The notes under the pieces are model-generated. The model did no database searches. It saw only the letters and a list, made by a program, of their open reading frames with translations, and was not told where the DNA came from. From JBEOJY01 sp040275305 (GTDB lineage: Bacteria > Pseudomonadota > Alphaproteobacteria > UBA9219), in contig JBEOJY010000053.1 in NCBI GenBank assembly GCA_040275305.1, positions 51,189-115,188 of the forward strand: DNA of 64,000 bases, read 5' to 3'. The translations under genes and the position numbers were made by a program. This document shows, in pieces, positions 27,252-36,290 of this stretch (positions are counted from its first letter, which is position 1; each line of letters starts with the position of its first letter).

Positions 27252-29552
27252 ATGCCACAAACGAATAATAAATCCCAATCTAGTTCTAGCGCAGGAAAAA
27301 TTGTGGGAACGCATAAACGTCGAATTGCCAAATGTTTGGCTATGTTAGACGCAGATGGTCAGGAAAGCAAAACTGCACTAACGCAACTTTTTAAATTCAT
27401 TAAGGCAGACGAAGGACAATTTAGCGATTATTTTGCTTTCAATTTACTGGTAGGGTATTTCTTACCCCCTCCAGTCACGGATAGAGAAGAACTTGATGCC
27501 TATCGTGAAAATTTTGAAAATTATCGCAGTAACTTGATCGAACTCCGGAAAAGCCTGACTGACAAGGAATCTGAGGCGAGCCAACTGACAACACAGGTAA
27601 GCGCGCTGAGTGGAAATAAGGAGGTATTGGAGGATAAGGTTTACCGATTAGAATGTCTTCTTCGAGAACAAGAAAAACTAGAACCCATTCTACACCCCAG
27701 AGACGGTGCGGCCAAGCAAAAAAAAGCAACGAGCGCGGCTAGCAAAATAAAAAGAAAGAAACGCGAGCCTGATGACAATCCGTTTCCTAAGTCTCTTTTG
27801 CCTAAAGATGGCAATGATCTTGACTGGGGAGACAGGTATCCAGAGTGGAAAGCCAATATCCGCATAATCAATCAAGGAGATGACGAGGCTAAACGATGCC
27901 TTGCCAATTGGTTGTTAGAACTGAAGGGGGAAGGCTATAAAATTGTTGATGTATTGGGAAGCAAGGATCATGTACAAACACAGAGGGAATACGTCGAAAT
28001 TTGGGACTCATTTGGCGCATGGCATGTCGCTATTGAAGCATTATTAAATGACGAGATTGACATAGATTACAAGATTAGAACCCTTGATGAGAAACTGATT
28101 GATCTGGAGCGAGACAGAGATATCCTCAATAACGAAATTGCATCCCTAAAATGTCAAATTGACTTCTATAGCAAAAAAATTAAACCAGTCAGTGCTTCAA
28201 CTTCTGCTAACCCATCGGCAAGCAGTGCGCCACAATCAGGGCCTTCGGTTTCGCCTGTTCCCGGAGAGTCGGCTGGAGGGGCTGCCTCTGCGTCTGGACC
28301 AGCAGCTACGCAATCGACAAAGCCTACACAAAAACCGGCATCGTCCAACACTTCTTCTTCATCTGGAGCAACGGCATCACCCTCACCCGCGCCATCAAGT
28401 GGGGCATCAGCAGCGCATGGACCAACCGTCACTGCGTCGCCCTCATCCGGGCCTTCAGCCAATTCCGGTCCGGTAAACGCTTCTCCATCCAATACAGCGT
28501 CTGGTGCAGCGGCAACGGCAAACTCACAGTCTTCACCGCCTAGCCCGTCGTTTGTTCCACCTGCAAATGTGGTCATGCCCCCAAGAACGCAGCCGCTAGT
28601 CACATCTACGCAGTTCAAGATAGCGGCGGGCGTATTGCTGGCAATCGGAATGATGTTAAGCATCAGAACAGCGTGGAATAGCGCAGCAGAATGGATTGGG
28701 CAACATCGCGACACCGCCGATGTCGCGCGAGCTGAAGTAACTCACCCTTCTGCTACGCCATCAGCGCAAACTTCAAACCAGTCGTCAGAACAGATGTCAT
28801 CCGTGCAGGCTACAGACCCTGTTTTAAGTCAGGAGATGTATGCGCACTCAGACAAAGTCCGTGTATGGGCGAAGCTTATACGCAACAAGCCTGCCTCGTT
28901 AATCAAAACACTAGGGCGGGGTGAAAAGGTTAATATCGAAGGTGCTCAGAAGCAGTTAGCAAGCCTCAGCAAATCGAAATGGGTTCGCATAAGTCTTACC
29001 GATGGACAGGCCGGGTATGTATTAACCAAAGAGTTGTCTGCGGACATGCCACCCGTAATCGAACCTCGATTAGTTGAACAATTTCAAGGGGAACGACAAC
29101 CGCAACCGAAACAGCCGGAGCTTGAAGATAATGGGCAGGATAATTCTTCGAACCCTGTCATGAAACTTAAGGTTAAGTATGCGATGTGGATACGAGCCAA
29201 GGCATTGGGATCACCAATTTCATGGGACGATTACGATAGGTATTATGATATAAGTTTTGCATGTGGTCAGTGTAAAAAAGAACTTTTCCGAAAAGGAGGG
29301 GTTCCAGCCGAACAACCGCAAGTGCTCGTTGTAGAACAACGGGAAGAAGAATTGGATGATGCTTACGTTGTGCGTATAGACCTCTCATATCTTCCAGAGC
29401 AAGCAGAACGGGGCGATCCTCAACCTATTGAGAACAGGACTGTGCCATCTGCAACAAGGCCGACATTTGAATCGAATAGCAGGCGCGGCAATTCGCACGG
29501 AAGCGGAGGCTACACAACTCAGGACGAGCCTTTTGGATTTAACAATAAGTAG
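27252..29552 (+). CDS. unknown single-pass membrane protein with SH3-like domain
   Basis: Function not recognised. The 766-residue protein is modular. Residues 1-130 are polar, then a coiled coil spans about 75-145. A Lys-rich, Asp-rich patch and a globular region follow (WGDRYPEWKANIRIINQGDDEAK), with a second coiled coil at about 270-310. Residues 312-450 are a low-complexity Ser/Pro/Ala/Gly/Thr linker. One membrane helix (FKIAAGVLLAIGMMLSIRTAW) lies at about 453-475, and an SH3-like bacterial domain at about 533-590 (VRVWAKLI...WVRISLTDGQAGYVLTKEL). Codon use is AT-richer than neighbouring phage genes, suggesting separate acquisition. It is 25 bases from the integrase and 23 bases from the next gene, forming an operon-like pair. 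Confidence 0.75.
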   Translation: MPQTNNKSQSSSSAGKIVGTHKRRIAKCLAMLDADGQESKTALTQLFKFIKADEGQFSDYFAFNLLVGYFLPPPVTDREELDAYRENFENYRSNLIELRKSLTDKESEASQLTTQVSALSGNKEVLEDKVYRLECLLREQEKLEPILHPRDGAAKQKKATSAASKIKRKKREPDDNPFPKSLLPKDGNDLDWGDRYPEWKANIRIINQGDDEAKRCLANWLLELKGEGYKIVDVLGSKDHVQTQREYVEIWDSFGAWHVAIEALLNDEIDIDYKIRTLDEKLIDLERDRDILNNEIASLKCQIDFYSKKIKPVSASTSANPSASSAPQSGPSVSPVPGESAGGAASASGPAATQSTKPTQKPASSNTSSSSGATASPSPAPSSGASAAHGPTVTASPSSGPSANSGPVNASPSNTASGAAATANSQSSPPSPSFVPPANVVMPPRTQPLVTSTQFKIAAGVLLAIGMMLSIRTAWNSAAEWIGQHRDTADVARAEVTHPSATPSAQTSNQSSEQMSSVQATDPVLSQEMYAHSDKVRVWAKLIRNKPASLIKTLGRGEKVNIEGAQKQLASLSKSKWVRISLTDGQAGYVLTKELSADMPPVIEPRLVEQFQGERQPQPKQPELEDNGQDNSSNPVMKLKVKYAMWIRAKALGSPISWDDYDRYYDISFACGQCKKELFRKGGVPAEQPQVLVVEQREEELDDAYVVRIDLSYLPEQAERGDPQPIENRTVPSATRPTFESNSRRGNSHGSGGYTTQDEPFGFNNK

Positions 29553-29575
29553 AATTGTATCTTGGGAGAATATTT

Positions 29576-32467
29576 ATGACCATGCCAACACCGACACGAG
29601 AAGCAGCTAAACCTAGCTTCGTAGATTTTATCGCTTTGCTGCCTGGGGCCAGTCGCTTGAATGAACAGATCGCGCGGGAACTTTATTCGCGTGTCACGAA
29701 CTTTACGTATCGGAAAGCAGAGGAGCGTGACCCGGCAGGGCATGTTGCTGAAAAGTGTAGGGGCGTAGGATTTCAGGAAATAAAATTTCATGGAAATTTA
29801 GGGACTGTTCTGATTTCAAAAGAACTAAAACGCGCTTACATTTTTGATGCAAGTGCCGATGAATCTAAATATGCAGAAAATTATGCCAAAATATTAATGA
29901 TCCTTGCCGGATGGGGAGAAAGTCCTTCCATTGAATATCGAGATAGACCATCCGGGGGGCAAGCTATCCCTTACTATCAGCTTGGGAAAGAAATAGAAAA
30001 AGAGCATCAGAATGCAATTCAGGTTATGTCATTAAAAGACAGGGAAGTAACTTTGCATTTTCTCGATGAACTTTCAACGCACTACGAACTGATGACTGAG
30101 TTACATCAGAAAAGTGCATATAATGCAGCCAAGTTAGGGGAAGACGGTGATGCAGACATTCAGAGCGATTATGCAAGACTAGCATTTCATATAAATTTTA
30201 ATCTTAAAGAATGCAAAAAGGCGAGCATCGAGCTATTGAATATGCCTAAGGCCAAGCCAGAGAATTATCTACAGGCCTGGGAAATCCTGACGGGAATTAT
30301 GAAAGAAAAGGGGATAAAAATCTCAGCAATTGGCCTGAATATCCCTGAAAGACAACAAGCCAGCGCGCCAGAGCAACCAGAAGATGCTTTAGGTGCGCAC
30401 GCTACTGACAAACCATCATTTGAACAACTGCGACAGAAAATCACTGAACGCATGAGGCAGGCAAGGCCGTCCGTCATTATCCTTGGACATGAGACAGATG
30501 AGACGCCAGAATCAGAAGCAGCTCAGGAATCACCAGCGTTTGCCACAAGCACGCCCATTGACCCAGTCGTAGAGTCTATAACGCCAGCAAACACAGCACT
30601 CTACCCAGACGATATAACTGACGCCATGCGTTTCGTTTCGTCCCGCCTTAAAGAAGGGGCACAACAAGCATTCATAACAGCTTTGCGTGACCTGAAGTAC
30701 TTGCGTAATGCAGGTATAACAAGAGTGGGTTACCGTCCTGACGCGCCGGATCAGCAACTACTGGAAAACATAGCCAAGCTCAAGACAGTAGTAGAGGATA
30801 ATCCTGAGGCGGTTCCTCCTGCCGGAACAGAAGAATACGAGACTTTCCTTGAGAATGCCCTAAAGCGCGAGGTTATTGAAAGGCAAACCACACATGCCAC
30901 AATTGAGCTTCCACACGAGGCGCAGGCAGAGCCGCTCGCCGTATCGGAGACTGCCCCGCAGCTAGTTACGCCCACCATTGTCCCCATGCCGCCGATTGCG
31001 GAACCTTCCCAGCCAGAGGTTCCTGTTGCCGCCGATTCCACAGCGCCGGAATCTTTGGCGCATGCTCCCGATGCACCTGCTTCCTTGCCTGAAGTGCCTC
31101 AGTCTACTATTCCTTCTGCAGATTCCCCGGAACCTCTCCAACCAGAACTGCCTGTCGCTGAACCTCATGTGCCGGAGTCTTCGGCTCAAATTCCCGTAGC
31201 ACCCTCAGGAAAGCGCACAGTAAAGGAGGTTCTATGGGATTGGCATAACGCCGCACGTTCGGCTTTGTCGCATTATCGGCAAGCCGCAACGCGGAAAGTT
31301 TCTACACTAACAGCCAAAGGCAACGAGCATTGGAAGGCTGTGACACAACGCGCACAATCAGCAAAAGCGGGGGCGCAAAACATAGTCGCAAATGCCAGAA
31401 GAAGAGGACAAGGCGCAATCACAGTTTTGAGGGATTGGAAATCGCAAGCATCCAGTCTGTGTAGTCGAGCTGTAGCATGGGGCAAGCGAAATGGCTGGGA
31501 GCTGGCTTTTGGCGGCGTGGCAGGCGCTGCGACACGGATCGCTGCGCAGTTTGCTTTGGCCTCATCTGTGGCAGTAACCCCCGCCTGGGCGGTCGTTGGC
31601 TCTGCGGTTCTGGCAGGCGCATTGGCAGGTGGCTCGTCCAGCCTTGCACGTGCAACGTGGAGGCAATATCACGGCATCAAGTCGAACGAGAGATACTGGG
31701 CCGCCAAAGCGTTCTTGCGCGGCATGCCAATGGGTGCGCTTGGCGGCATCATTGGAGCAGGCGTCACGAATTGGCTTTTCTCGCATGATCTGTTGCCGGA
31801 TGGCTTGGGACACCATGTTTCTGCTGCGCCGCATGAAGTAACTCTCTCAACCCTACAAGTCCCCTCCGCTCCGACGGGTTCTGCGGTTTCTCTTGTTGAG
31901 CCTGCTGCGACAAAGACAGTTGTGCTGCCACCCGCTGCGCCGGACACTCCCACCTCGCTACCTGTGCCGGATGCTCCCCCGACTCCTAGAACGGCGGTGC
32001 CTCCCGCTGTAGAGCCACCCCAGCCTGCGGCACCGGAAGCAGTTACACCTGCAGCACCCGTGGAAAATATTTCTGCTGACCCTAAGGTGTTGCTAAACTC
32101 TTCTCAGATGAACGGCCTGCCAAAATGGGTGCAAGGTCTTGCGGCAGCTAAGAATCCTACACCTGCTCAACTCACCTCTTTTTGTCAGGAGGCATCCTAT
32201 CATCTTATGAACGGTTCCCAACCAGACCGCACAACTGCGGCTGCATTGATGAAGCATGGGATTAAGGCTGCCCAAGATGCTGACATGGGCGGTAAAACCG
32301 TTAGAATGCTTCATGCCAATTACGCCTACATGTTGAGATGGGGGATAGGCGTGAAGCAGGATATTGCAGGTTCCGTCGTCCACGCCAAGTTGGCGGGCGA
32401 TGTCATCAACAACTTTGCGGAAAGACTTTTCAGGACTGTACCGAGATCAGTGTTGACCATCGGTTGA
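29576..32467 (+). CDS. unknown membrane protein with Sel1-like C-terminus
   Basis: Function not recognised. The ATG at 29576 is preferred, with GGGAGAA five bases before it, giving 963 residues. A globular N-terminal part (about 1-250) is followed by a charged segment, a Pro/Ala/Glu-rich linker (about 450-545), and a Lys/Arg-rich helical region. Alanine/glycine-rich membrane helices lie at about 641-690 and 717-740. A second Pro-rich linker follows, and the C-terminus (about 876-948) resembles a Sel1/TPR-type repeat (LHANYAYMLRWGIGVKQDIAGSVVHAKLAG). It shares architecture logic (soluble head, low-complexity linker, membrane anchor, interaction domain) and base composition with the preceding gene. 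The 3' end overlaps the convergent Rz1-like gene by 142 bases. Confidence 0.75.
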   Translation: MTMPTPTREAAKPSFVDFIALLPGASRLNEQIARELYSRVTNFTYRKAEERDPAGHVAEKCRGVGFQEIKFHGNLGTVLISKELKRAYIFDASADESKYAENYAKILMILAGWGESPSIEYRDRPSGGQAIPYYQLGKEIEKEHQNAIQVMSLKDREVTLHFLDELSTHYELMTELHQKSAYNAAKLGEDGDADIQSDYARLAFHINFNLKECKKASIELLNMPKAKPENYLQAWEILTGIMKEKGIKISAIGLNIPERQQASAPEQPEDALGAHATDKPSFEQLRQKITERMRQARPSVIILGHETDETPESEAAQESPAFATSTPIDPVVESITPANTALYPDDITDAMRFVSSRLKEGAQQAFITALRDLKYLRNAGITRVGYRPDAPDQQLLENIAKLKTVVEDNPEAVPPAGTEEYETFLENALKREVIERQTTHATIELPHEAQAEPLAVSETAPQLVTPTIVPMPPIAEPSQPEVPVAADSTAPESLAHAPDAPASLPEVPQSTIPSADSPEPLQPELPVAEPHVPESSAQIPVAPSGKRTVKEVLWDWHNAARSALSHYRQAATRKVSTLTAKGNEHWKAVTQRAQSAKAGAQNIVANARRRGQGAITVLRDWKSQASSLCSRAVAWGKRNGWELAFGGVAGAATRIAAQFALASSVAVTPAWAVVGSAVLAGALAGGSSSLARATWRQYHGIKSNERYWAAKAFLRGMPMGALGGIIGAGVTNWLFSHDLLPDGLGHHVSAAPHEVTLSTLQVPSAPTGSAVSLVEPAATKTVVLPPAAPDTPTSLPVPDAPPTPRTAVPPAVEPPQPAAPEAVTPAAPVENISADPKVLLNSSQMNGLPKWVQGLAAAKNPTPAQLTSFCQEASYHLMNGSQPDRTTAAALMKHGIKAAQDADMGGKTVRMLHANYAYMLRWGIGVKQDIAGSVVHAKLAGDVINNFAERLFRTVPRSVLTIG

Positions 32468-32730
32468 GGAACTACTGGTACAATAGATGGGATTGAGCGT
32501 CTGCATTTTCGTAGTTGCGCGCGTGTCAGAGCATAATCTTGCAGTGCTAGAGGGAATGCAGAAGTCGCAGGGGCGGATTCGATTTCGGCGGCGAGTTTGC
32601 GCTGGAACTCGCGGCTGTATTCCCTTATCGGTGGGCAGACACAGGCGGGGTTAGAATTTGCCTCTGCGCAGGCGGTCAAGGAGGTCAGCGCGAGTGCGAG
32701 GAGCGTCCATCGTTTCACGAAGTTGGGCAT
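32326..32730 (-). CDS. Rz1-like outer-membrane spanin lipoprotein
   Basis: A 134-residue lipoprotein: signal LALALTSLTAC with the lipidated Cys at about 21, then CVCPPIREYSREFQRKLAAEIE, a sequence typical of lambdoid Rz1-type spanins. Its start lies inside the Rz-like gene in another frame, the classic embedded arrangement. From about residue 80 onward the sequence looks unrelated to spanins (SIPSIVPVVPQP...) and is antisense to the end of the unknown membrane protein gene, so the original 3' end has probably been replaced by a junction with incoming cargo DNA. Confidence 0.75.
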   Translation of the reverse strand: MPNFVKRWTLLALALTSLTACAEANSNPACVCPPIREYSREFQRKLAAEIESAPATSAFPLALQDYALTRAQLRKCRRSIPSIVPVVPQPMVNTDLGTVLKSLSAKLLMTSPANLAWTTEPAISCFTPIPHLNM

Positions 32731-32890
32731 CTTTGATCTCCACGATTTTCTTGAGTTGGTCGTAGCGTTCGGCGTTGCGTCCGGCTTGTTTCGCGCCGAG
32801 GAGGACGGTGGCGACTGTGGCAGCGAGGGCGCTCCAGCCGAGGAGGCGCAGGGCGTTGCCGGAGAGCCAGTTGGCGAGCAGCGTTCCCAT
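32651..32890 (-). CDS. Rz-like inner-membrane spanin
   Basis: A protein of about 79 residues from an ATG at 32890 (MGTLLANWLSG); an ATG at 32911 would add seven. One membrane helix (LLGWSALAATVATVLLGA) near the N-terminus is followed by a helical periplasmic region (ERYDQLKKIVEIKDAQLRE) and the ending LLDRLRRGKF. Together with the overlapping Rz1-like gene it would form the spanin complex that disrupts the outer membrane at lysis. No endolysin or holin gene was found next to it. Confidence 0.75.
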   Translation of the reverse strand: MGTLLANWLSGNALRLLGWSALAATVATVLLGAKQAGRNAERYDQLKKIVEIKDAQLRETMDAPRTRADLLDRLRRGKF

Positions 32891-32920
32891 CAGCGCAGAC
32901 CTTCGCCGCACAACGCGCGG

Positions 32921-33490
32921 CTACACGTTCTCGCCGAGCGGGACATCGAGCGCCAGCGCGTTGTTGACAAGATCGTATTTGAAGGCGCGGGTTGCGTTCA
33001 TGCACAGCAAAACGCCGCGCGCCGGATCGATCACGCCGCCTTCGCGGAACATGTCCGGAAGCTTCGGCAGGATCGCGGCGTCGCAGGCCATCGCGCCCGC
33101 GCCCACGACCTCGGCGCTGATGTTCGGGATGCGGTTGGCGAAGTCCGCAAGCTGCAGGTCGGTGAAGACCAGATAACAAAGCCCACGATAGGCCGGAACA
33201 TTGCCCGCGCCGAGCGCCATTTCTATCGTGCTGTCCGGCTGTTGATCCTCGCCGCCCGCGCGGATGCTGACGGTGCCGGGATATTTCTCCATGGCCTGCG
33301 TGTTCGAAGCGCTCGCGTCGTAGATCAGCTTGGTGTCCGCCCAGATCTTCCGGACGGTCGCGACCGGCCCCGCACAGAGCGCGACGGCGAACGAGACGGA
33401 ATAGGAATAGCTCGTGCTCTTCGCCCCGCCGCCGCCCTTGCCCATATGCTGGGTGTGGCGCGTTTCTTTCAGTTCCGTCGACCAGATCAC
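32921..33490 (-). pseudogene. truncated tail-tip/TIM-barrel-type tail protein
   Basis: A 189-residue fragment. Residues 3-130 match the N-terminal part of the very large host-specificity/GTA TIM-barrel tail protein: WSTELKETRHTQH, a Gly-rich stretch, then YSYSVSFAVALCAGPVA, RKIWADTKLIYDAS and DLQLADFANRIPNISAEV. Relatives are over 1000 residues, and the usual beginning is also missing. From about residue 137 the sequence (RGVLLCMNATRAFKYDLVNN) does not look like the same protein. So both ends are junctions. It starts at a GTG that overlaps the NlpC/P60 stop (GTGA), which keeps translation coupled. Confidence 0.7.
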
Positions 33491-33759
33491 GTTGGCAAAA
33501 CATCAGCAACAGGGATCGGCAGCAGCCACATCGCCAGCCCTTGGCGCATGCGCTTGCTGTCCGGCATCATGGAATAACTGGCGAAGGCTTGCGCCTGTGG
33601 CGAAGCCGGATCGTAATCCACCAGCCCCAAGGCAAGCCCCACGCCTTTGACAAGGCCAATGCAGTCGCAAGCCACGCCTTTCAAGCATCCCTGATGCTGA
33701 AAGGGCGTGCCGAGCCATGCGCGGGCTTCGGCCACGGCGTCTTTACGAGTTACGGTCAT
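33487..33759 (-). pseudogene. truncated NlpC/P60-type tail peptidase
   Basis: The 90-residue product begins as a phage NlpC/P60 hydrolase: TRKDAVAEARAWLGTPFQHQ and the catalytic Cys in GVACDCIGLVKGVG. The second half with the catalytic His is absent; after about residue 70 the chain runs into QGLAMWLLPIPVADVLPT. Relatives have about 140-150 residues. It cannot be an active peptidase if this reading is right. The gene overlaps DUF2163 upstream by ATGA and the tail-tip remnant downstream by GTGA. Confidence 0.75.
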
Positions 33760-34598
33760 TTTGAATCCGGATAAGCCAATGTCTGATCGGTGCCGGGGAC
33801 ATGCGGTTCTCCGCGAAAGTTCACGGCGTTGTTGTAACGCGCCTTGCAGGTGGCGAAGCTTTTGTCGCATCCCGGCTGCAGGCTGTAGGTGTCGCCCACG
33901 GCGATCACGCCCGGCATGGGCAAAAACAGCGCGAAGGCATGCGTGGCGTAACTGCGGATTTCCATCTTGCGGCCAGCGTTGGCGCCGCTTGTCCATGTGA
34001 CAAGCCCGCCTGACCAGTATCCATCGGCTTCCGTCCGCGCCGTATCGGTAAAGCCGCGCTGATCACTTGCCGCTGTGACGCTGTCAGTGACGGTCAGCGC
34101 CGCCAGACTGATTTTGCACCGTGCATCGCCTAGATCGGCGCGGCAGTCCGGCGTGTAAAGCTCGACGATCTGTTGCGACAGGGCTTGCGTCAGACCGCGC
34201 AATTCCGCCTTGAACACGGCGTCGCGCAATTCGACTTGCCCGATCGTGCCGCGCTTCAGAATGATCTTGCCCTGAGTCAGCGTCGCCCAGTTGACGAGGA
34301 AGATTTCGACTTCCGCGCCGTCCCACAGCCCCGCGCGCAAATCCGCCGCATCCAGCGTATCGCTATTCAGCGCGCTTTCGATGTCGAGATTATCGACCGA
34401 CAAATCGGCAATGCCGTGAATTGCCGAGCGCGTGTAGCCGGTGCTGGCTTGATATAGCAAGCTGTCCACGGTCAGGTCTTGATCGTGATCGGTAAAGCCG
34501 AGTACCAGCCCGTCCTTGCGCGTCACCTTCCAGCAGGTCGCAAGCGTGGTCGCCTCGCCCGCAATGTGCGCGGCGAGTTGGGTGGTGGCTGTCTTCAT
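33756..34598 (-). CDS. DUF2163 phage tail/baseplate protein
   Basis: A 280-residue protein matching the DUF2163 (TIGR02218) family found in siphovirus tails and gene transfer agents between DUF2460 and NlpC/P60. Visible signatures: LATCWKVTRKDGLVLGFTDHDQDL, the repeat of charge around NLDIESAL, and the Cys-containing C-terminal half with YTPDCRADLGDARCKISL and CKARYNNAVNFRGEPHVPG. Full length and apparently intact. Its role is probably at the distal tail; the order DUF2460-DUF2163-NlpC/P60-tail tip is conserved in such phages. Confidence 0.9.
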   Translation of the reverse strand: MKTATTQLAAHIAGEATTLATCWKVTRKDGLVLGFTDHDQDLTVDSLLYQASTGYTRSAIHGIADLSVDNLDIESALNSDTLDAADLRAGLWDGAEVEIFLVNWATLTQGKIILKRGTIGQVELRDAVFKAELRGLTQALSQQIVELYTPDCRADLGDARCKISLAALTVTDSVTAASDQRGFTDTARTEADGYWSGGLVTWTSGANAGRKMEIRSYATHAFALFLPMPGVIAVGDTYSLQPGCDKSFATCKARYNNAVNFRGEPHVPGTDQTLAYPDSK

Positions 34599-34599
34599 G

Positions 34600-34645
34600 T
34601 CACATCTTTCTGGGTCCCCGCTTTCGCGGGGATACGGACAAGCCC
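34600..34645 (-). terminator. hairpin between DUF2460 and DUF2163
   Basis: A short perfect hairpin GGTCCCCGCTTTCGCGGGGATAC lies in the 46-base gap between the two tail genes. No T-run follows on either strand, so it may be a processing or pause site rather than a terminator. Confidence 0.35.
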
Positions 34646-35250
34646 TACGGGCTTATCCTAATTTCGATAATTGGAATGCCAGACCACTGGCTGAGGTTCA
34701 CTTGTTCCAGCGTCACGGCCATGCTGTCGGTGTCGAAACGCACCGGCACATCGAATTCAAAGTCAGCAGTCACGGCGACGCCCACGGCAGGCGCGGTCAA
34801 AAAGGTCAGAATGCCGGTCGTCGTATCAACAGACCAGCCGGAGCTTTGCAGCACGCCCGCCAGATAGGGTTTCACGGTTCCGATGACAGGCTTCTTGATA
34901 ACGCGCGTCTCGCTGGCCGGGCCGGAGGCGTAGGTTTTGACCAGTTGAAAACTTTTGTTCGTCCCATCGCCCGTTCCCAGTGCTTGTCCCGTTGCCTTGT
35001 AATCCGTCCAGTCCTTGAACCGGAAGCCATAGGCGCGGCCCTTGCGCGCGCGGAAAAAGGCGATCAAAGCATCGAGTTGCGTTTGCTTTTTTAGCCCCGA
35101 TGCCACGTTCCAGCTTCCCCGCGCCGCCGCCCAGCTGGCGTTTCGTTGCTCAAACCCTGAAGCCGTCGCCACCACGGTCGTGGCATATTGCGGCCCACCC
35201 TCAGCGCCATAGGCGATGTCGGGCGGGAACTGGATTTCGTGGAAGGTCAT
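34645..35250 (-). CDS. DUF2460 phage tail protein
   Basis: A 201-residue protein of the DUF2460 (TIGR02217) family, the distal-tail-like component of siphoviruses and gene transfer agents. Typical features: the opening FHEIQFPPDIAYGAEGGPQY, the central RARKGRAYGFRFKDWTDYKA and the end VNLSQWSGIPIIEIR. Full length. It is separated from the tape measure gene by the inserted protease gene on the opposite strand. Confidence 0.92.
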   Translation of the reverse strand: MTFHEIQFPPDIAYGAEGGPQYATTVVATASGFEQRNASWAAARGSWNVASGLKKQTQLDALIAFFRARKGRAYGFRFKDWTDYKATGQALGTGDGTNKSFQLVKTYASGPASETRVIKKPVIGTVKPYLAGVLQSSGWSVDTTTGILTFLTAPAVGVAVTADFEFDVPVRFDTDSMAVTLEQVNLSQWSGIPIIEIRISP

Positions 35251-35310
35251 GGCTATCGTTTCTGGATGTGATATTGTTCAATGTGCTTGATTGCTTATGT
35301 GGAGATGACA

Positions 35311-36276
35311 ATGGCCAATAAAAAAACCCCAGAAGACACTCAGGTTCCTAGCGAGGAAGAAGGTATTTCTTCTAACGAAAGTTCAACTGAGAGCACTTCG
35401 TCGCCACCAAAAAATGAGGACAGTTGGATTGACGCAATTCGCAGGAACGATAAAAACGCTACTCAACTTCTAATCGCGCAAGAAATAGATAAGATTCTTA
35501 AAAAATACAGCCTTGATAATTACCTCACCGTTTTGCTGTTCGACACTGCTGGTTCAATAGGAAATTTTGAATCTGATAGGTTATACGAAGCGGTTTCACA
35601 AAATTCTCAGCAAAAAGACGTCTTGCTGATCCTGCATAGCGGTGGAGGCAGTATCGAACCTGCATATCTTATCAGCAAATTTCTGAAGCACTTTTCAAAA
35701 AGCAAATTCTCGATAGCTGTTCCAAGACGTGCAAAGTCAGCTGCTACGCTTATCTGTCTTGGTGCAGATGAAATTCACATGGGAAGAACGTCTCAATTAG
35801 GTCCCATCGATCCACAAATTGGCAAACTACCTGCATTAGGCCTTGTCCAAGCCCTTGAAACCTTATCAGGGCTGGCGTGCAAGTTTCCTGACGCATCAAA
35901 GATGCTTTCAAGTTATCTGGCTTCGCAGCTTGATTTAAGAGTTTTGGGCTATTTTAATCGTGTTGCAGAGTCAGCGGTACAATACGCAGAGCGTCTTCTG
36001 GCAAACAAATCCATCCCTAATAATAAGCAACCCCGCGATATAGCGGATCACCTCGTAAATCATTATAAGGATCACGGATTTGTTATTGACTACGAAGAAG
36101 CTCAGAAACTTTTGGGATCTTCTTTTGTTAAGGTTGATACCAAGGAGTATGCTGCAGCAAATGACATTTTTCAGTTGCTGGGATTTCTTGAGTTCATATT
36201 ACAGCAGTCAGACCAAATGTTCTGGTATACGGGCAGCATAGAAAAAGGACTGGTTATCTTACCTAGTAAAACATAA
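35311..36276 (+). CDS. serine dehydrogenase proteinase-like (SDH_sah) serine protease
   Basis: A ClpP/SppA-fold protein of 321 residues, family SDH_sah. After an acidic, low-complexity N-terminus (about 1-40) comes LTVLLFDTAGSIGNFESD, then the oxyanion-type LLILHSGGGSIEPAYLIS, and the presumed nucleophile Ser about 143 in RRAKSAATLICLGADEIHMG; GRTSQLGPIDPQIG follows, as in SppA. The C-terminal region is helical. The start at 35311 is chosen because GGAG lies seven bases upstream. It is transcribed against the tail operon and sits between tape measure and DUF2460, where it does not belong; its AT-rich codons differ from flanking genes. Likely a moron or defence gene. The family has no signal peptide here, so it is cytoplasmic. 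Confidence 0.85.
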   Translation: MANKKTPEDTQVPSEEEGISSNESSTESTSSPPKNEDSWIDAIRRNDKNATQLLIAQEIDKILKKYSLDNYLTVLLFDTAGSIGNFESDRLYEAVSQNSQQKDVLLILHSGGGSIEPAYLISKFLKHFSKSKFSIAVPRRAKSAATLICLGADEIHMGRTSQLGPIDPQIGKLPALGLVQALETLSGLACKFPDASKMLSSYLASQLDLRVLGYFNRVAESAVQYAERLLANKSIPNNKQPRDIADHLVNHYKDHGFVIDYEEAQKLLGSSFVKVDTKEYAAANDIFQLLGFLEFILQQSDQMFWYTGSIEKGLVILPSKT

Positions 36277-36290
36277 TTCCTAGAAATTAA

